DNA from: Anoplopoma fimbria
Lineage: Eukaryota > Chordata > Actinopteri > Perciformes > Anoplopomatidae
DNA: 64,000 nt
Direction of reading: 5' to 3'
Assembly (NCBI RefSeq): GCF_027596085.1
Contig: NC_072464.1
Span: 19,826,456-19,890,455, forward strand
The notes under the pieces were generated by a model. The model did no database searches. It was not told where the DNA came from and saw only the letters and a list, made by a program, of their open reading frames with translations. Every line of letters starts with the position of its first letter. The first letter of the stretch is position 1. The position numbers were made by a program, and so were the translations under genes. This document shows positions 48,601 through 60,048 of the stretch, in pieces.

Positions 48601-51600
48601 ACTTCCTGAATCCAAAAGTGAAAGTTCGTCCGAACAACAGTTCAAATTTCTTTGTCCATATTTGACTTTCATGCACGACAAAGAAAAACAACAAATCCTC
48701 ACAATTAAGAAGCTGGAACCAGTGGATGTCAAGCATGAAGGATTAACTGATTGTTTAATTGATTAATCCTTTCACAAACCCCGGTCAATCGTGTGTAGTG
48801 CACCAGTTACCCCAAAAAAAACACTCAGGGAAACAAAAAATAGGTCAAAATGAATTACATGCATACTTTCTGAGCATTTATCGGTCAAAATGACAAGTTA
48901 AATGGTACATCATTACCATCCCTAAAACAGAAAACACATTTAAGTATGTAAAGTCAACATGGCAGCTCAAAGTGGACGCTCTGCGACTGAAGACTGACCT
49001 AAAAAAATTGAAATCTCATTGTTGCTTCAGGGCCTGAAAGAGATTCACTCCCACCATATGTCTGTTTGAGATCTGCACACAATAACCCAATGAAGCCACC
49101 GATGCACTGTGGACTGATCCTGTCATCACAAAACAGGGACAAACAGGAGGGGGGTGTTGCTTGCAAACAAGTGTCCAAAAAGGCAAAGACTGATCCGTCA
49201 ACATCGACTGTCAATACGGAGATGACACAATCTGCAGTGAGTTTATAGGTTTATATGAAGGGGATATTGGAAAGCAAATCAACAATGATATGGATTATTC
49301 ACCATAAAACTATGAATATTAAAAGAAAACCCATCTTTCTAACTATGGCTGCAACCAACCATAATTCTTGATTAACTGATTAATCATCAACGTCAATAAA
49401 AGATCAGAAAACAGCGATAAATATCCAAAACACAAATGTTTTCAATTGTGTGTTTTGAGCCAAGAAAAACAACTAACTCAGAAATGCTAAAACTAGAGAA
49501 AGTGTTGCAGTTTTGCATGAAAAATGTATTAATTCAGCTACGACACACTGTTGCCTTTGTCATTTATTATTTCAAAAACACGAAAAAAAACGCAAAAACT
49601 TTCATTATAAAAGCAACAAAATTCAACAGTAACTTTTATCTGCTTGTCTGGTGTCAGTTTTTCCAACAGTTGACACATTAAAATAAAAATAAGTATCATG
49701 TAGCACTCTTAACCCGCACATATAAAAATAATTCACTGTAACACATTATCAGCACAGCAACTCCGAGGTCAGCAGCAGCCAACACATCTTAATAAAGCTT
49801 CCTTCCTGCATTCACAGCTCACGGCCGATGACTATATCCGGCTCCAGTATTTCAGCTCCTATAAAATCCACATTTATAGTTCAGGCGTCTCAACAGACTC
49901 TCTCACCATCAGCCACCATTTCACCGCCCCAGCAAAATGCCGTTTACTCAGCTGGCTTCATTACGGAAAATGAATAAACTCAAATTGGGATAATCAGAGA
50001 GTTGTTATGGAGGAAATACAAATGAAAAAATGCGAGCGTTTCTGTTTTCAGTTCTTAAGAACAGAGATGGTAGCTTGTGATGGAATGTTGATTGACCTGG
50101 ATTCACACACTGATGCTGCTGCTGCTGCTGCTGCTGGCTTATACTGCCTCGGATCAGCTGCTGACGTGATCTTTACTACACAGAGCTGACAGCCGAGTGT
50201 GACGTGTTAATGTGCTGGAAGATAATCTCAGGTGTTCCTCCTTCAGCTGAGCCGTCTGGAGGTTATTTGCAGAGTTGTCTATATGCGAGTTCACCGCAGA
50301 GAAACCGTCGCTTGGTGGCTTCAGTCACATTTCTGTTTTATTGTACAATTAGGCTTAATAAAACATGAATACATGGAAAATGTAACAACAAATAACTGAA
50401 TTAATCCATCTTTCAAACTAACAGCTTTTCAAATGTGACTATTTGCTGCTTTTTCCTGCATTCTGCAAGACAAAAATGAAGATTCTGAGAGTTTTTTTTA
50501 TGCTTTCAGGTGTAAACGGAAACAAAAGCTGACCCGTCCATCCTGTTTCTAATCGAGCAGAGCTCAGTAATGACTGCACCTACAAACGAGCAGAGTCAGC
50601 ACACTGACAAAGAGACAGCCTTGTAGCTAATTTGTTAATTTGCACAAAGTCGACCTGTGTTAGCAGCAGATAAGCAGATAAGATGCTGATTAACTCTAAT
50701 GATGCTCTGGATTAATTAAGAGTAGACACAAACAGACCTGATGTTACACAGGTTGAGTTAACAACTCTATTAACTCTTTCCAAAGAAACACCTTTTAACG
50801 CCTGAAGTTTGGACACATGAAATATTTGAGAACTTAGGAACTTTATGACAAACTCAAAGTGATGAAATATGAAAACAGAGCTGTACTTAAGTAACATTTT
50901 ATGGGAATTTACTCAAGTCTTTCCATTTTCTGCCACTTTATACTTCCACTCCACTACATCTGAAAGGGACATAATGTATTTTTTACTCCACTACATTTAT
51001 TTAACACCTAAAGTAACTTGACAAACTTTTACTTGAGTCAAGTATCAGAGTAATCTTTTCCACCACCTTAGTGCTGTTTTCTTCCCTTGAATGAAGCGAG
51101 CTGGAACTTTATGTTCAACAGGAAGAAAGCTGCTTCCTTTTTTGAACAACCGACATGGCTTACTCAGGGAAAAGCTAATCTAAGCACCCTTAGACTAAAT
51201 GTTTAGCTTGGTCTATTTTTTTGTTGTTGCTATAAATGTCTCAGCAACAGGCTTTAGCTGGTTGGTTCAACTCTGATGAAGTTCATTAACATAGAAATGG
51301 AAAAGCATGCTGCAAATGATATTTTTCACTGCGTTAAAAGACCAGGAATGAGGATGAGAGCTGGTTTCTCTTCTCGCTCGTCACATTATTTGCTCTAAAT
51401 TGAAATAAGGTCTGGGGAATTCTTTCCAAACAAAGAAGCAGCAAGAGAAAGAGAAACAAAAGCAGAAGAAAAAGAGAGGAGGGGGAGTGAGAATGACAAA
51501 CGAAAGAGAAACTAAAGAAATATTTGAGGTGAGGGGAGACTGAAGTCAGGATAAACATTAACTAGCTGCCAGATGAAATCATCATGCCATAAACAACTGG

Positions 51601-53979
51601 TTGTTACTTTTCAAATGTGATGATTTGCAGCCTTTGATTGTCTTTTGTGACCGATACTGAATCTCTAAAGTTTTGGACAGTTGGTTTTTGAAAACGCCAC
51701 TTTTGGGCTTTAGAAAAATTATAACAGCTTTTTCTTTTTTTTTTTTAACATTTTACAGACAAAACAATTAGCTGAGAAAATAAATGGCACATTAAACAAC
51801 AAACAGAAAACACAAATGAAAAAAAATAGCTGCATATTACAGACATAACTCTACAAACATAATCAAACTCTTGTTTTTTTTCATTTAATTAATTACATCT
51901 CGTGTTTTCTAGTCGATACAAGACAAAACGTCTTGTGCTACACAGAGAAGTGAAAGACAATCACTTCCTGCTCAAGCATCATGGTGGGAAAGACCCCGAC
52001 TATTGTCTGAAAACATGCTTCTGTAAAACTGAAAGGAACAACATGCTGATGCGTTTTTGTTTTCCGACTCATGTCTGTAAATATCTAAATGCATTTAATT
52101 ACAAATTTATCCTTAAACGAGAAGATGGAACTTAGAAATATTTGGCATTTCTGGATTGTGTAAGCAATATGAAACTTAACGTGATCATATCGCCCTGTAG
52201 ATTAGGTTCATTTCTCATGTCACGATGGAGAACACAGCCGCCTGCAGAGATCACAATCCTCTGCTCTTCAGGCACATGATAAATATATGAGTGCATGTGC
52301 AGCATTAGAAAAGATGCAATGTAAAATGCAGATCTAGAAACAATCAAGTGTTCATCATCTGCGTATGTGAGAGTCGGGAACCCTTTGGCACCGTTTCTGG
52401 ACTCATGCGAGTATCTTACGCTGCAGATGGAGCCACGCCACCCAAGTGCAGGGAACTCCCTCCAAACAGCTTGAAAACACACAGAATCTTCGGGGGTTTT
52501 TCACCCACTTTAATCCCCCAGAAGGAAAACATTAAGCTCCTATTATCAAGATACGAGTCAGTTATCTTGAAACCAACACAGACTACAAATGCACAGTCTG
52601 ACGCCGCAATAACCACACAGGAAGACAGCAGGAAAGTGCATAACATCCACTTCAAATAAAGCGTGCATTCTCCTCAGACACACCATCACCGTATCTATGA
52701 TCAAGTTCACAGCTCTCTGGGTTGGTATTTATTACCGTACAGAGAAATTGTCTTTCGACGTGCAAACAAGAGCTGAAACTTCCTCTGAAGGCCTCCAACA
52801 GAAACGGCTTCTTTCTTACAACAGGGTGGAGACGGAAGAAGAAGAAGCAGTAAAAGGTTTTAACTAGACTTTATACCCAGAGAGACACGACAACAAGCCT
52901 CGCCAGTCAGCAGTTTTTTTTTTTTTAACCTCCAGTCAGCTGGTTTATTCATCCAATTAGTCTGCAGAATAAAAAAAGTGTGCTCACAGCCTCTCTGCTA
53001 TTACAAAACCATCACACCGAATGTTGAAAGTCACATCAGCTGTTTTCACTGTTGTCACATCTGTCAGCAATCGAAACCTGAAATGATTGTTTGGTTCTTC
53101 CCCCCCCCACCCACCACACTTTTCACTGGTGTTTTCTAGTTTCCCCCTAAGCAATTCAATCCCGGAAGACAACTTTCATAAACTCTCAAGGACTCATATG
53201 TAACTTGTGACAGGAAGCGTCCTCTTTGTCTTGTGCAGATGTAACACACAGAAGCTCATTAACTTTCTGTATAATTTAAAAGACCAAAGTCTTTATTTCC
53301 AGTGCACGGGCATGGTATTTGCAGATGGATCAGATAAAGTTACCTGTTGCAGCTAAAATATTCATGAATATTCCATGGATGGACATTTCTATTTTGTAAG
53401 AGTGACGCACTTTGTTGCAAGAAGATAAAAAAGGTCTGGTTCTTCTGTTTTTAATGAAGATCAGACATGAAAATTAAACTGCAACATGAGAGCAAAAATA
53501 ATTAAAAAAGGACTGAAAGAACACTGACTTAATAAGGGGTTTGACCTTCTTTAAAAAAAGGCAATTAACAGCTAAAAATGGAATTTAATATGATTCAATT
53601 CTGATGTGCAAGCATTTATTGAGTAATAAAACAAAAACATGTTTTCATTTCAGCTTCTGAACACTACTTCTCTTATTCCTTTCTAGTTCCTCTCCACTGG
53701 AAAAAAAAAAAAAAAACACATGTCTCTTTAAACTGTTTTTAAATAAATATGCTTCAAATATTTAGCCAAAAATGGAAAAGAAAAATGCAAAAAAAATTAC
53801 AGAATTACATTAATGCATTTGATGATATAAAATGGCAGTAGACAATCACAAAAAAAATACAACATTAAATATTATATTATGGGTTTTTTGGATTTTTTTT
53901 TTAGAAAGAATGAAAACTAACTTATATAACCATGATTAAGAAATCCTGCAAAATGATTAAAGTTGTTTTTGCTTTTAAG

Positions 53980-54072
<93 letters not shown>

Positions 54073-54202
54073 AACTGCGCCTTCCTCAACCTCGAGCTCG
54101 AAGCCATTTTCTACTCACTTTGTCCTCCTCGGGAATAAGACTTTCTGCGTCCTTTTTCACATCTTTCACGGCCAAAGCGGAGCTGAAAGACACTTTGACC
54201 AT
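34873..54202 (-). CDS. itm2b: ITM2B (BRI2), BRICHOS-domain type II membrane protein
   Basis: Seven exons on the minus strand: 54202-54119, 40901-40770, 38845-38774, 37627-37478, 36846-36736, 36107-35957 and 34961-34873. They total 789 nt (262 aa; human 266). The protein has a short cytosolic head MVKVSFSSALAVKDVKKD, a single membrane span after RAWCWCMC (about residues 43-68), and a linker with VELISVPVPEFGEGDPADIV. The BRICHOS region (LTAYLDLSLNKCYVIPLNTS through YFIYNLC) includes the conserved NTS sequon. A dibasic furin-type site MQKR|E (residues 235-239) is followed by a 24-residue C-terminal peptide with two cysteines (human release peptide 23). The family is processed by furin and ADAM10 and its BRICHOS domain acts as an anti-amyloid chaperone. 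ITM2A and ITM2C are less likely given the NIRHFE and VETLIC matches. Intron 1 is 13.2 kb. Upstream, MED4 is divergent. Confidence 0.96.
35288..35373 (+). repeat. Perfect 43-bp tandem duplication
   Basis: The unit starting aacaaagccacgagaaaaat at 35288-35330 is repeated without change at 35331-35373. It lies in the last ITM2B intron, about 330 bases from exon 7. Confidence 0.95.
36480..36700 (-). repeat. Dispersed 'gctaagct' repeat, inverted copy
   Basis: Contains 'agcctagcttagcataatgc', 'ggaaacggggaaacagcgag' and 'cctggctctgtcc', the reverse complement of the core seen at 3730-3790. It lies in the ITM2B intron between exons 6 and 5, just below exon 5. Confidence 0.6.
39534..39870 (+). mobile_element. 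hAT-type MITE with 8-bp target duplication
   Basis: The left end cagtgattctcaaatggggg and right end aaaggttgagaaccactg form terminal inverted repeats. The element is flanked by identical 8-bp duplications CCCTAGAT (39526-39533 and 39871-39878), the hAT signature. The 337-bp body has no transposase. It lies in ITM2B intron 2. Confidence 0.92.
44642..44707. repeat. (AC)n microsatellite
   Basis: An uninterrupted CA run of 33 units. Confidence 0.97.
45559..45631. repeat. (TG)n microsatellite
   Basis: An uninterrupted TG run of about 36 units. Confidence 0.97.
46051..46255 (+). mobile_element. tRNA-derived SINE (plus orientation)
   Basis: Head ggggcggctgtggcacatga with A-box-like and B-box (ggttcaaacc) sequences, body 'gagcaagacatctaacccca', and tail 'gactaataaaggcttaatta'. 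It shares family and order with 6028-6206 but has an extra internal segment that the other copy lacks. The open frame across it on the minus strand is not a gene. Confidence 0.75.
47397..48181. mobile_element. Probable degraded Tc1/mariner-like element
   Basis: Imperfect inverted ends: left acgctaccgttggaaagttt, and right 'attccaaacttttggatggc' continuing to 'agtgt'. The 785-bp interior has only broken frames. Boundaries are by eye. Confidence 0.45.
50115..50136. repeat. (GCT)7-8 trinucleotide run
   Basis: A short pure GCT run in ITM2B intron 1. It is non-coding here. Confidence 0.9.
50884..51066. repeat. Dispersed 'acttgagt/actccactac' repeat
   Basis: Runs from 'gtacttaagtaac' through 'tacttccactccactacatc' to 'acttgagtcaagtatcagag'. 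Similar words occur at 2671-2880, 20725-20880 and 8690-8735. It appears to be a non-autonomous element with inverted ends. Confidence 0.5.
53981..54070. repeat. (CA)45 microsatellite near ITM2B exon 1
   Basis: On the minus strand this is (TG)45 beginning about 48 bases after the exon 1 donor. Confidence 0.97.
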
Positions 54203-54420
54203 CCTGGAGCTTTACTGACAGACTCCGGCAGGGAAAGAAAAAGTGTAAAAAGCTGGTTGAACTAAATGAAAACAGAGAAGCAGCTCCGGAGTAAAGCGCA
54301 CACACACTTCTCCCCGGCCAAGTCCAATCTGTTGTGATACTGAAAGAGGGGTCAAGTTAGAATAAACCCTCAGACATGGTTCCGCGTTGATTTCAACATA
54401 AAGGCATAATGACAGAACCT
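54203..54420 (-). promoter_or_regulatory. Putative ITM2B 5' region
   Basis: Sequence directly upstream of the ITM2B start codon on the minus strand. A CCAAT word (54324-54328 on plus) lies about 122 bases upstream of the ATG, next to a CCCCGGCC run. No TATA box is obvious. The assignment rests mainly on position. Confidence 0.35.
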
Positions 54421-54469
54421 GGCAACGTTTCCTCTGTGTTTCCTCTCTCATCTTTCACTTTAGTAAATG

Positions 54470-56030
54470 TTGCAATACTAATAACTAAGTACATTGACTT
54501 AAGAAAAAAGGCTTAAGTTGAATTTTGAGGGACTTGTATTTGACTTATTGTTTGTGTTTGAGTATTATTATATCAGTCACAGGAGACGTTTTATTAAATA
54601 ACAGAATACTTTTATCAAAATCCTTCTAAGATAAGATAAAATAAGATAATCCTTAATTAGTCCCGCAGCAGATATAGTGCAAACAAGGTACATGGTAGAA
54701 AAAACAAACAAGTATTTTAAATAAAAATAAAAATCCACAATAACTAAAAAAAAATCTTATGAATACAGACAGAATGATTATAGTTATAGTATAACTAAGT
54801 ACATTAACTTAAGTATGGTGCTTAAGTAGAATTTTGAGGGACTTGTATTTGACTTATTGTTTATGTTTGAGTATTATTATATCAGTCACAGGAGACGTTT
54901 TATTAAATAACAGAATACTTTTATCAAAATCCTTCTAAAATAAGATAAGATAAGATAAGATAAGATAAAATAAAAAGAAAATAAAAAGTCCTTATGAATA
55001 CAGACAGGAAATTTACAGATTTACAGCAGCATAGATATAGTGCAAACAAGGAGACATAGTAAAAAAACAAGATCAAAACAAGTATTATAAATAAGCAAAT
55101 AAGCAAGTAAGAAAGTAAGTAAGAAAAATAAAAATCCACGATAACTAAAAAAAGATCTTATGAATACAGACAGAATGATTATAGTTATAGTATAACTAAG
55201 TACATTAACTTAAGTATGGTGCTTAAGTAGAATTTTGAGGGACTTGTATTTGACTTATTGTTTATGTTTGAGTATTATTATATCAGTCACAGGAGACGTT
55301 TTATTAAATAACAGAATACTTATGTCAAAATCCTTCTAAAATAAGATAAGATAAAATAAGATAAGATAAAATAAGATAATCCTTAATTAGGACATTTAGG
55401 ATTTACAGCAGCATAGAGGATAGTGCAAACAAGTTACATAGTAAAAAAAAATCAAACAAGTATTTTAAATAATAAGTAAGAAAAAAAGAAAAATCCACAA
55501 TAACTAAAGAAAAAATCTTATGAATACAGACAGAATAATATAGTTATAGTATAATAGTACATTAACTTAAGTATGGTGCTTAAGTAGAATTTTGAGGGAC
55601 TTGTATTTGACTTATTGTTTGTGTTTGAGTATTATTATATCAGTCACAGGAGACGTTTTATTAAATAACAGAATACTTTTATCAAAATCCTTCTAAGATA
55701 AGATAAGATAAGATAAGATAATCCTTAATTAGTCCCGCAGCAGATATAGTGCAAACAAGGTACATGGTAGAAAAAACAAACAAGTATTTTAAATAAGTAA
55801 GTAAGAAAAATAAAAATCCACAATAACTAAAGAAAAAATCTTATGAATACAGACAGAATAATTATAGTTATAGTATAACTAAGTACAATAACTTAAGTAT
55901 GGTGCTTAAGTAGAATTTTGAGGGACTTGTATTTGACTTATTGTTTATGTTTGAGTATTATTATATCAGTCACAGGAGACGTTTTATTAAACAACAGCTT
56001 ACTTTTATCAAAATCTTTCTACACTTCAAG
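54470..56030 (+). repeat. Five-copy tandem repeat, unit about 310-400 bp
   Basis: The anchor 'aattttgagggacttgtatt' occurs at 54521, 54830, 55231, 55588 and 55914. Each full unit then has 'atatcagtcacaggagacgt', 'cttttatcaaaatccttcta' and an (AGATA)n stretch, followed in most copies by retroelement-tail-like sequence (ccttaattagtcccgcagca) and 'aatccacaataacta'. Unit lengths of 309, 401, 357 and 326 differ mainly in the AGATA and AAGTA runs. It lies between ITM2B and MED4. Confidence 0.95.
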
Positions 56031-56429
56031 CCAGCCACTGGTACTTTTAATACATTTTGTTGATAATACTTCTGAACTACTACTTGGGAATTTGAATGAA
56101 GGACTTTTACTTGTAAAAGAGTAAAGCATATAAGACAGAAATAAAGCACCTTAAAGGAGCTTCTACACTTTACCTACAGTTTGGTAGAGGGTTGGGGGGG
56201 ATCTCCTTATTGCTTAGAATAAAATGAGAAGATTGATCTTATGTTTGTAGCTTGATTTGTAGCTGGAGGTAGCAGCCAATTAGTTTAGCTTAGATTTACT
56301 AACTTCCTCGATTCTCTGCTGGTTGCCCAGCAATGGCCAATAAATAGTTTTGCATATAAACTCAGTGAAAAACCTACATTTTGAACTGATTAAACAAATG
56401 AGTTATAACATTTTAATGAGTGTTAAGTT

Positions 56430-56560
56430 ATCTTCAGACAGACCAAGGCTAGCGGTTTCACCAGTTTCCACCAGGTTTCGACTCTCAATCTGAACATCTA
56501 GATAACTCCCAGAGAGAAAGCAAATAAAAGTATTTCCCAAAATGTCATTTCATTTCATCA
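56430..56560 (+). repeat. Dispersed 'gctaagct' family copy
   Basis: Contains 'ggctagcggtttcaccagtt', 'tcgactctcaatctgaacat' and 'cccaaaatgtcatttc', matching 15680-15835. Confidence 0.55.
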
Positions 56561-56621
56561 AGGCCACAAACACCAACACAAGAACATGACAGAACGTGTA
56601 TTTCCATGTCTTTTCAATGTC

Positions 56622-56978
56622 AATTCTTGCTACTTTATTGTTTAACTATTTTTACTCCATTATAATTGTTTGACAGCCTAATAGCTTAATAACTACTGCA
56701 GATGAATGTTGAAATACAATAAATAGGCCTAATTATAATAGAAAGTATGATACAGTACCAGTCAAAAGTTTGGACACACCTTCTCATTCAATGGTTTTTC
56801 TTTATTTATTTTTTCTACATTGTAGATTAATATTGAAGACATCCAAACTATGAAGGAACACATATGGAATTATGTGGTAAACAAACAAATGCTCAACAAA
56901 CCAGAATATGTTTTATATTTTACATTCTTCAAAGTAGTTGAATGAGAAGGTGTGTCCAGACTTTTGACTGGTGCTGTA
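56622..56978. mobile_element. Shared block plus Tc1-type MITE, copy 5
   Basis: 56622-56750 matches 8018-8131. It is followed directly by a full-length MITE (56751-56978; ends tacagtaccagtcaaaagtt and ttttgactggtgctgta) whose interior is in the opposite orientation to copies 1 and 3. Confidence 0.9.
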
Positions 56979-57647
56979 ATCACAGGCCTTTTCAGGGTGT
57001 TTCTGGCTCTTTTATTTTGAAGTCAAACAGACTCATGTTCCGGAAAATAGCTGGCTACACACCGTTCACTTGACCTGTTCCCACCCATGGTTCCCTCAGC
57101 TGCCCCAGAGCAGAACATCAACAAAACTCAATGGACAACCGGGAGTGGTTGCCAGATCTCGGCTGATTTCCCCCGAAGTCCTACATTCAACATTCTACTT
57201 CAGTGAAAGTACAGAGGCGTTTAAATATCACAAGTGAAAGTGACATGTGTGAAATTTGACTACAGCAGATTTGTGTCTTTTTTGTGTTTTCAGTACATGA
57301 TAATATTGAATTATAATATTGTTGCTATTATGCCTTTATATCATTAAATTAAATGCTTTATCACATTTTCACTTTAATGTATAGCATGTATACTTCATTG
57401 TACTGTTATTATGTGTATTTTTTACTTTAATGTCTTTGCCTTACATATACTGCATATTTATATTATAAAAAACCACTTCCACTTTGCACTTATTGTATTC
57501 GTATTAGTTTGTTGCACTTATTGTATTTGTATTAGTTTGTTTCTGTACTTTTGCTCTGGTTTATGCTCTTAGATGCTTGTTTAAGAAAGGAGATGCACTT
57601 ATGACTTCTGGTGACTAGTAGTTCTCTTGAATACCTATGTTGAATAC

Positions 57648-57720
57648 ACTTCCTGTAAGTCGCTTTGGATAAAAGCGTCTGCTAAATGACTGTAATGTAA
57701 TGTAATGTAATGTAATGTAA
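57648..57720 (+). mobile_element. Retroelement tail with stem-loop and (TGTAA)n
   Basis: 'cttcctgtaagtcgctttgg' continues into a CGCTTT-GGATA-AAAGCG hairpin, then 'tctgctaaatgactgtaatg' and a (TAATG)n tail. It resembles the common 3' end of teleost SINE/LINE families. The body upstream is not recognisable. Confidence 0.6.
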
Positions 57721-57879
57721 AACAGTATAAAGTACAATATTTCCCTCTGACTAAAAGTATAAAGAGGAAATATTCAAGTAAAGCACAAGTAACTCAAAAT
57801 GTTAATTAGGTGGCCTACAGTACAAAATGGTGTACGTAAAATGTAATCTGACCTGTTTTATAAAGCAACCAGTAATTCA

Positions 57880-58632
57880 AGCTAGATAGATAGATATATT
57901 CCTTTATTGATCCCCATGGGGGGAAATTTGGGTGTTGCAGCAGCTCAACTACAGAGAAACAGATAATAAATGAAATAAAACATATTATAAAAATAAAAAT
58001 AAAAATAAAAATAAAAATAAAAATAAAAATAAAAATAAAAATAAAAATAAAAATAAAAATGTACAGTATATCCACATGGGGGGCTGGTCAGCATGTTGAC
58101 AGACTGTGGTCTCCGCTGTTGTTGTACAGTCTGATGGCAGTGGGCACAAATGAGCGTCTGAAGCGCTCCGTCCTGCTCTTTGGCAGAATCAGCCGATGGC
58201 TGAAAGAGCTGCCCAGCTGCCACAGTTCCTCATGGAGCGGATGAGAGGGATTGTCCAGGATGGCTCCGAGTTTGGCCTTCATCCTCCTCTCACCCACTGA
58301 CTCCAGACTGTCCAGCTCCAGACCCACCACAGAGCTGGCTTTCCTCACCAGCTTGTTGAGTTTGTTGGCATCTCCAGTCCTGATGCCACCACCCCAGCAC
58401 ACCACAGCGAAGAAGAGGGCGCTGGCTACCACAGACTGGTAGAAGGCCTTGAGCAGTTTATTGCACACATTGAAGGACCTCAGCCTCCTCAGGAAGAACA
58501 GCCTGCTCTGTCCTTTCCTGTAGAGGGCGTCAGTGTTGTGTGTCCAGTCCAGTTTATTGTTGATCTGCACCCCAAGGTACCTGTAGGACTCAACCCTCTC
58601 CACTTCCCCTCCCTGAATGAAAACAGGGATAG
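57880..58632 (-). mobile_element. 5'-truncated L2-type LINE, second copy
   Basis: On the minus strand it encodes the C-terminal part of the same reverse transcriptase as 22185-23240, starting at VFIQGGEVERVESYRYLG and ending at the same LSTC stop. The 3' end is the same ccatggggatcaataaagga terminus, with a TATCTA-type tail. The two translations differ at about two residues over about 175, so the copies are young. Its 3' UTR holds an expanded (TTTTTA)n (57987-58060), short in the other copy. Confidence 0.9.
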
Positions 58633-59030
58633 CTAATAAAGCTGTCTGATAATTGTTGTTCAACTGTAGTAAAAAGTACAATTTAAAGTATCACAAAATG
58701 AAAACACTCAAGTAATGTTCAAGAAAGCCATTAAAATCTGCTCCCAGTAGACCACATGACACTAAAAACCTCTGCAATACAAATACACTGTGCAATACAA
58801 TAGTTATAATAGTTTCTGTCTGTATATATAATATTTCAGTTACTGTGGATTCTTTACTGTTTTTTACTGTTTTTTTATTGCTCATTTGCTTATTTATAAT
58901 ACTTATTTTTTTACTATGTACTCTTGTTTGCACTGTCCTCTATGCTGCTGTAATCCTGTACATTTCCCCGCTGCGGGACTAATAAAGGATTATTTTATCT
59001 TATCTTATCTTATGTTATCTTATCTTAGAA

Positions 59031-59225
59031 GGATTTTGATAAAAGTAAGCTGTTGTTTAATAAAACGTCTCCTGTGACTGATATAATAATACTCAAAATA
59101 AACAATAAGTAAAATACAAGTCCCTCACGATTCTACTTAAGCACCATACTTAAGTTAATGTACCTATAACTATAATCATTCTGTCTGTATTCATAAGATT
59201 GTTTTTTAGTTATTGTGGATTTTTC
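59031..59225 (-). repeat. Inverted copy of the 54.5-56.0 kb tandem unit
   Basis: Read on the minus strand it contains 'aatccacaataactaaaaaa', 'aagtatggtgcttaagtaga' and 'atatcagtcacaggagacgt'. It also shares with the fifth tandem copy the variant 'aaacaacagcttacttttat'. A further partial inverted copy follows at about 59325-59400. Flanking (TTATC)n runs mirror the (AGATA)n runs. Confidence 0.85.
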
Positions 59226-59489
59226 TTTTTTTATTTAAAATACTTGTTTACTTTTTTAATGTACCTTGTTTTTTCTGCCATGGACTAATTAAGGTTTTAT
59301 TTTAGAATATAAAATAAGCTGTTGTTTAATAAAATCCTGTGACTGATATAATAATACTCAAACACAAACAATAAGTCAAATATAAGTCCCTCAAAATTCT
59401 TCTTCTTTTTCTACTATGTACCTTGTTTGCACTATATCTATATGCTTAAATCTTACATTTCTCGCTGTGGGACTAATAAAGGATTATCT

Positions 59490-59490
<1 letters not shown>

Positions 59491-59531
<41 letters not shown>

Positions 59532-59568
59532 TAATCTTTATTAGTCCCACAATGGGGAAATTATTTCT

Positions 59569-59603
<35 letters not shown>

Positions 59604-59645
59604 GATTTTATCTTATCTTATCTTATTTTATCTAATCTTATCTAA
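59491..59645. repeat. (AAT)n and (TTATC)n runs with SINE tail fragment
   Basis: An (AAT)n run (about 59491-59530) leads into a solo 'cccacaatggggaaatta' fragment of the SINE/LINE tail, then (TTATC)n. Simple repeats between retroelement ends. Confidence 0.8.
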
Positions 59646-59779
59646 AAATGTTTAAACCCCCCACAACTTCAGTAAATGTACCAGTGTGACATAACTTCAC
59701 CAGCAGGTGGTAGTATATACATAACACGACTCTGCCAGCTACCAATAAAAAAAACCCTCAAAGAAGAAATCTCAGACGT

Positions 59780-59830
59780 CACTTCCGGTCCTGCGCAGAA
59801 GCGACGGGAGCCAAACATGGCGGCGGTGGT
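59780..59830 (+). promoter_or_regulatory. Putative MED4 promoter and initiator
   Basis: An ETS site in reverse (CACTTCCGGT, 59780-59789) and a GC-rich TGCGCAGAAGCG lie 20-40 bases upstream of the start codon. The start codon itself lies within AAACATGGCGGCGG, a match to the YY1 consensus often found at the 5' end of TATA-less genes. The 5' UTR would be very short if YY1 positions the start site. Confidence 0.6.
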
Positions 59831-59981
59831 GGAGAAATCAACGAAAGAGCGTCTGCTGTCTGTGCTGGATGATCTGGAGGTCTTATCCCGGTAAAGTGAA
59901 CCCTCTCACGGTCCTATAACGGTGTCTGCTCTGTAAGGTTTATTATTATGTTGTTGTTTCACGTGAGGAGAGTTTATTCAT

Positions 59982-60048
<67 letters not shown>

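Larger units (their letters stand above)
40902..54118. other. ITM2B intron 1 (13.2 kb)
   Basis: No exon of another gene is supportable inside it on either strand. Contents: CA/TG microsatellites (44642, 45559, 53981), a tRNA-derived SINE (46051), a probable Tc1-like element (47397-48181), a (GCT)n run (50115-50136), a dispersed 'acttgagt' repeat (50884-51066) and AT-rich unique sequence. Possible enhancers cannot be judged without alignment. Confidence 0.6.
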
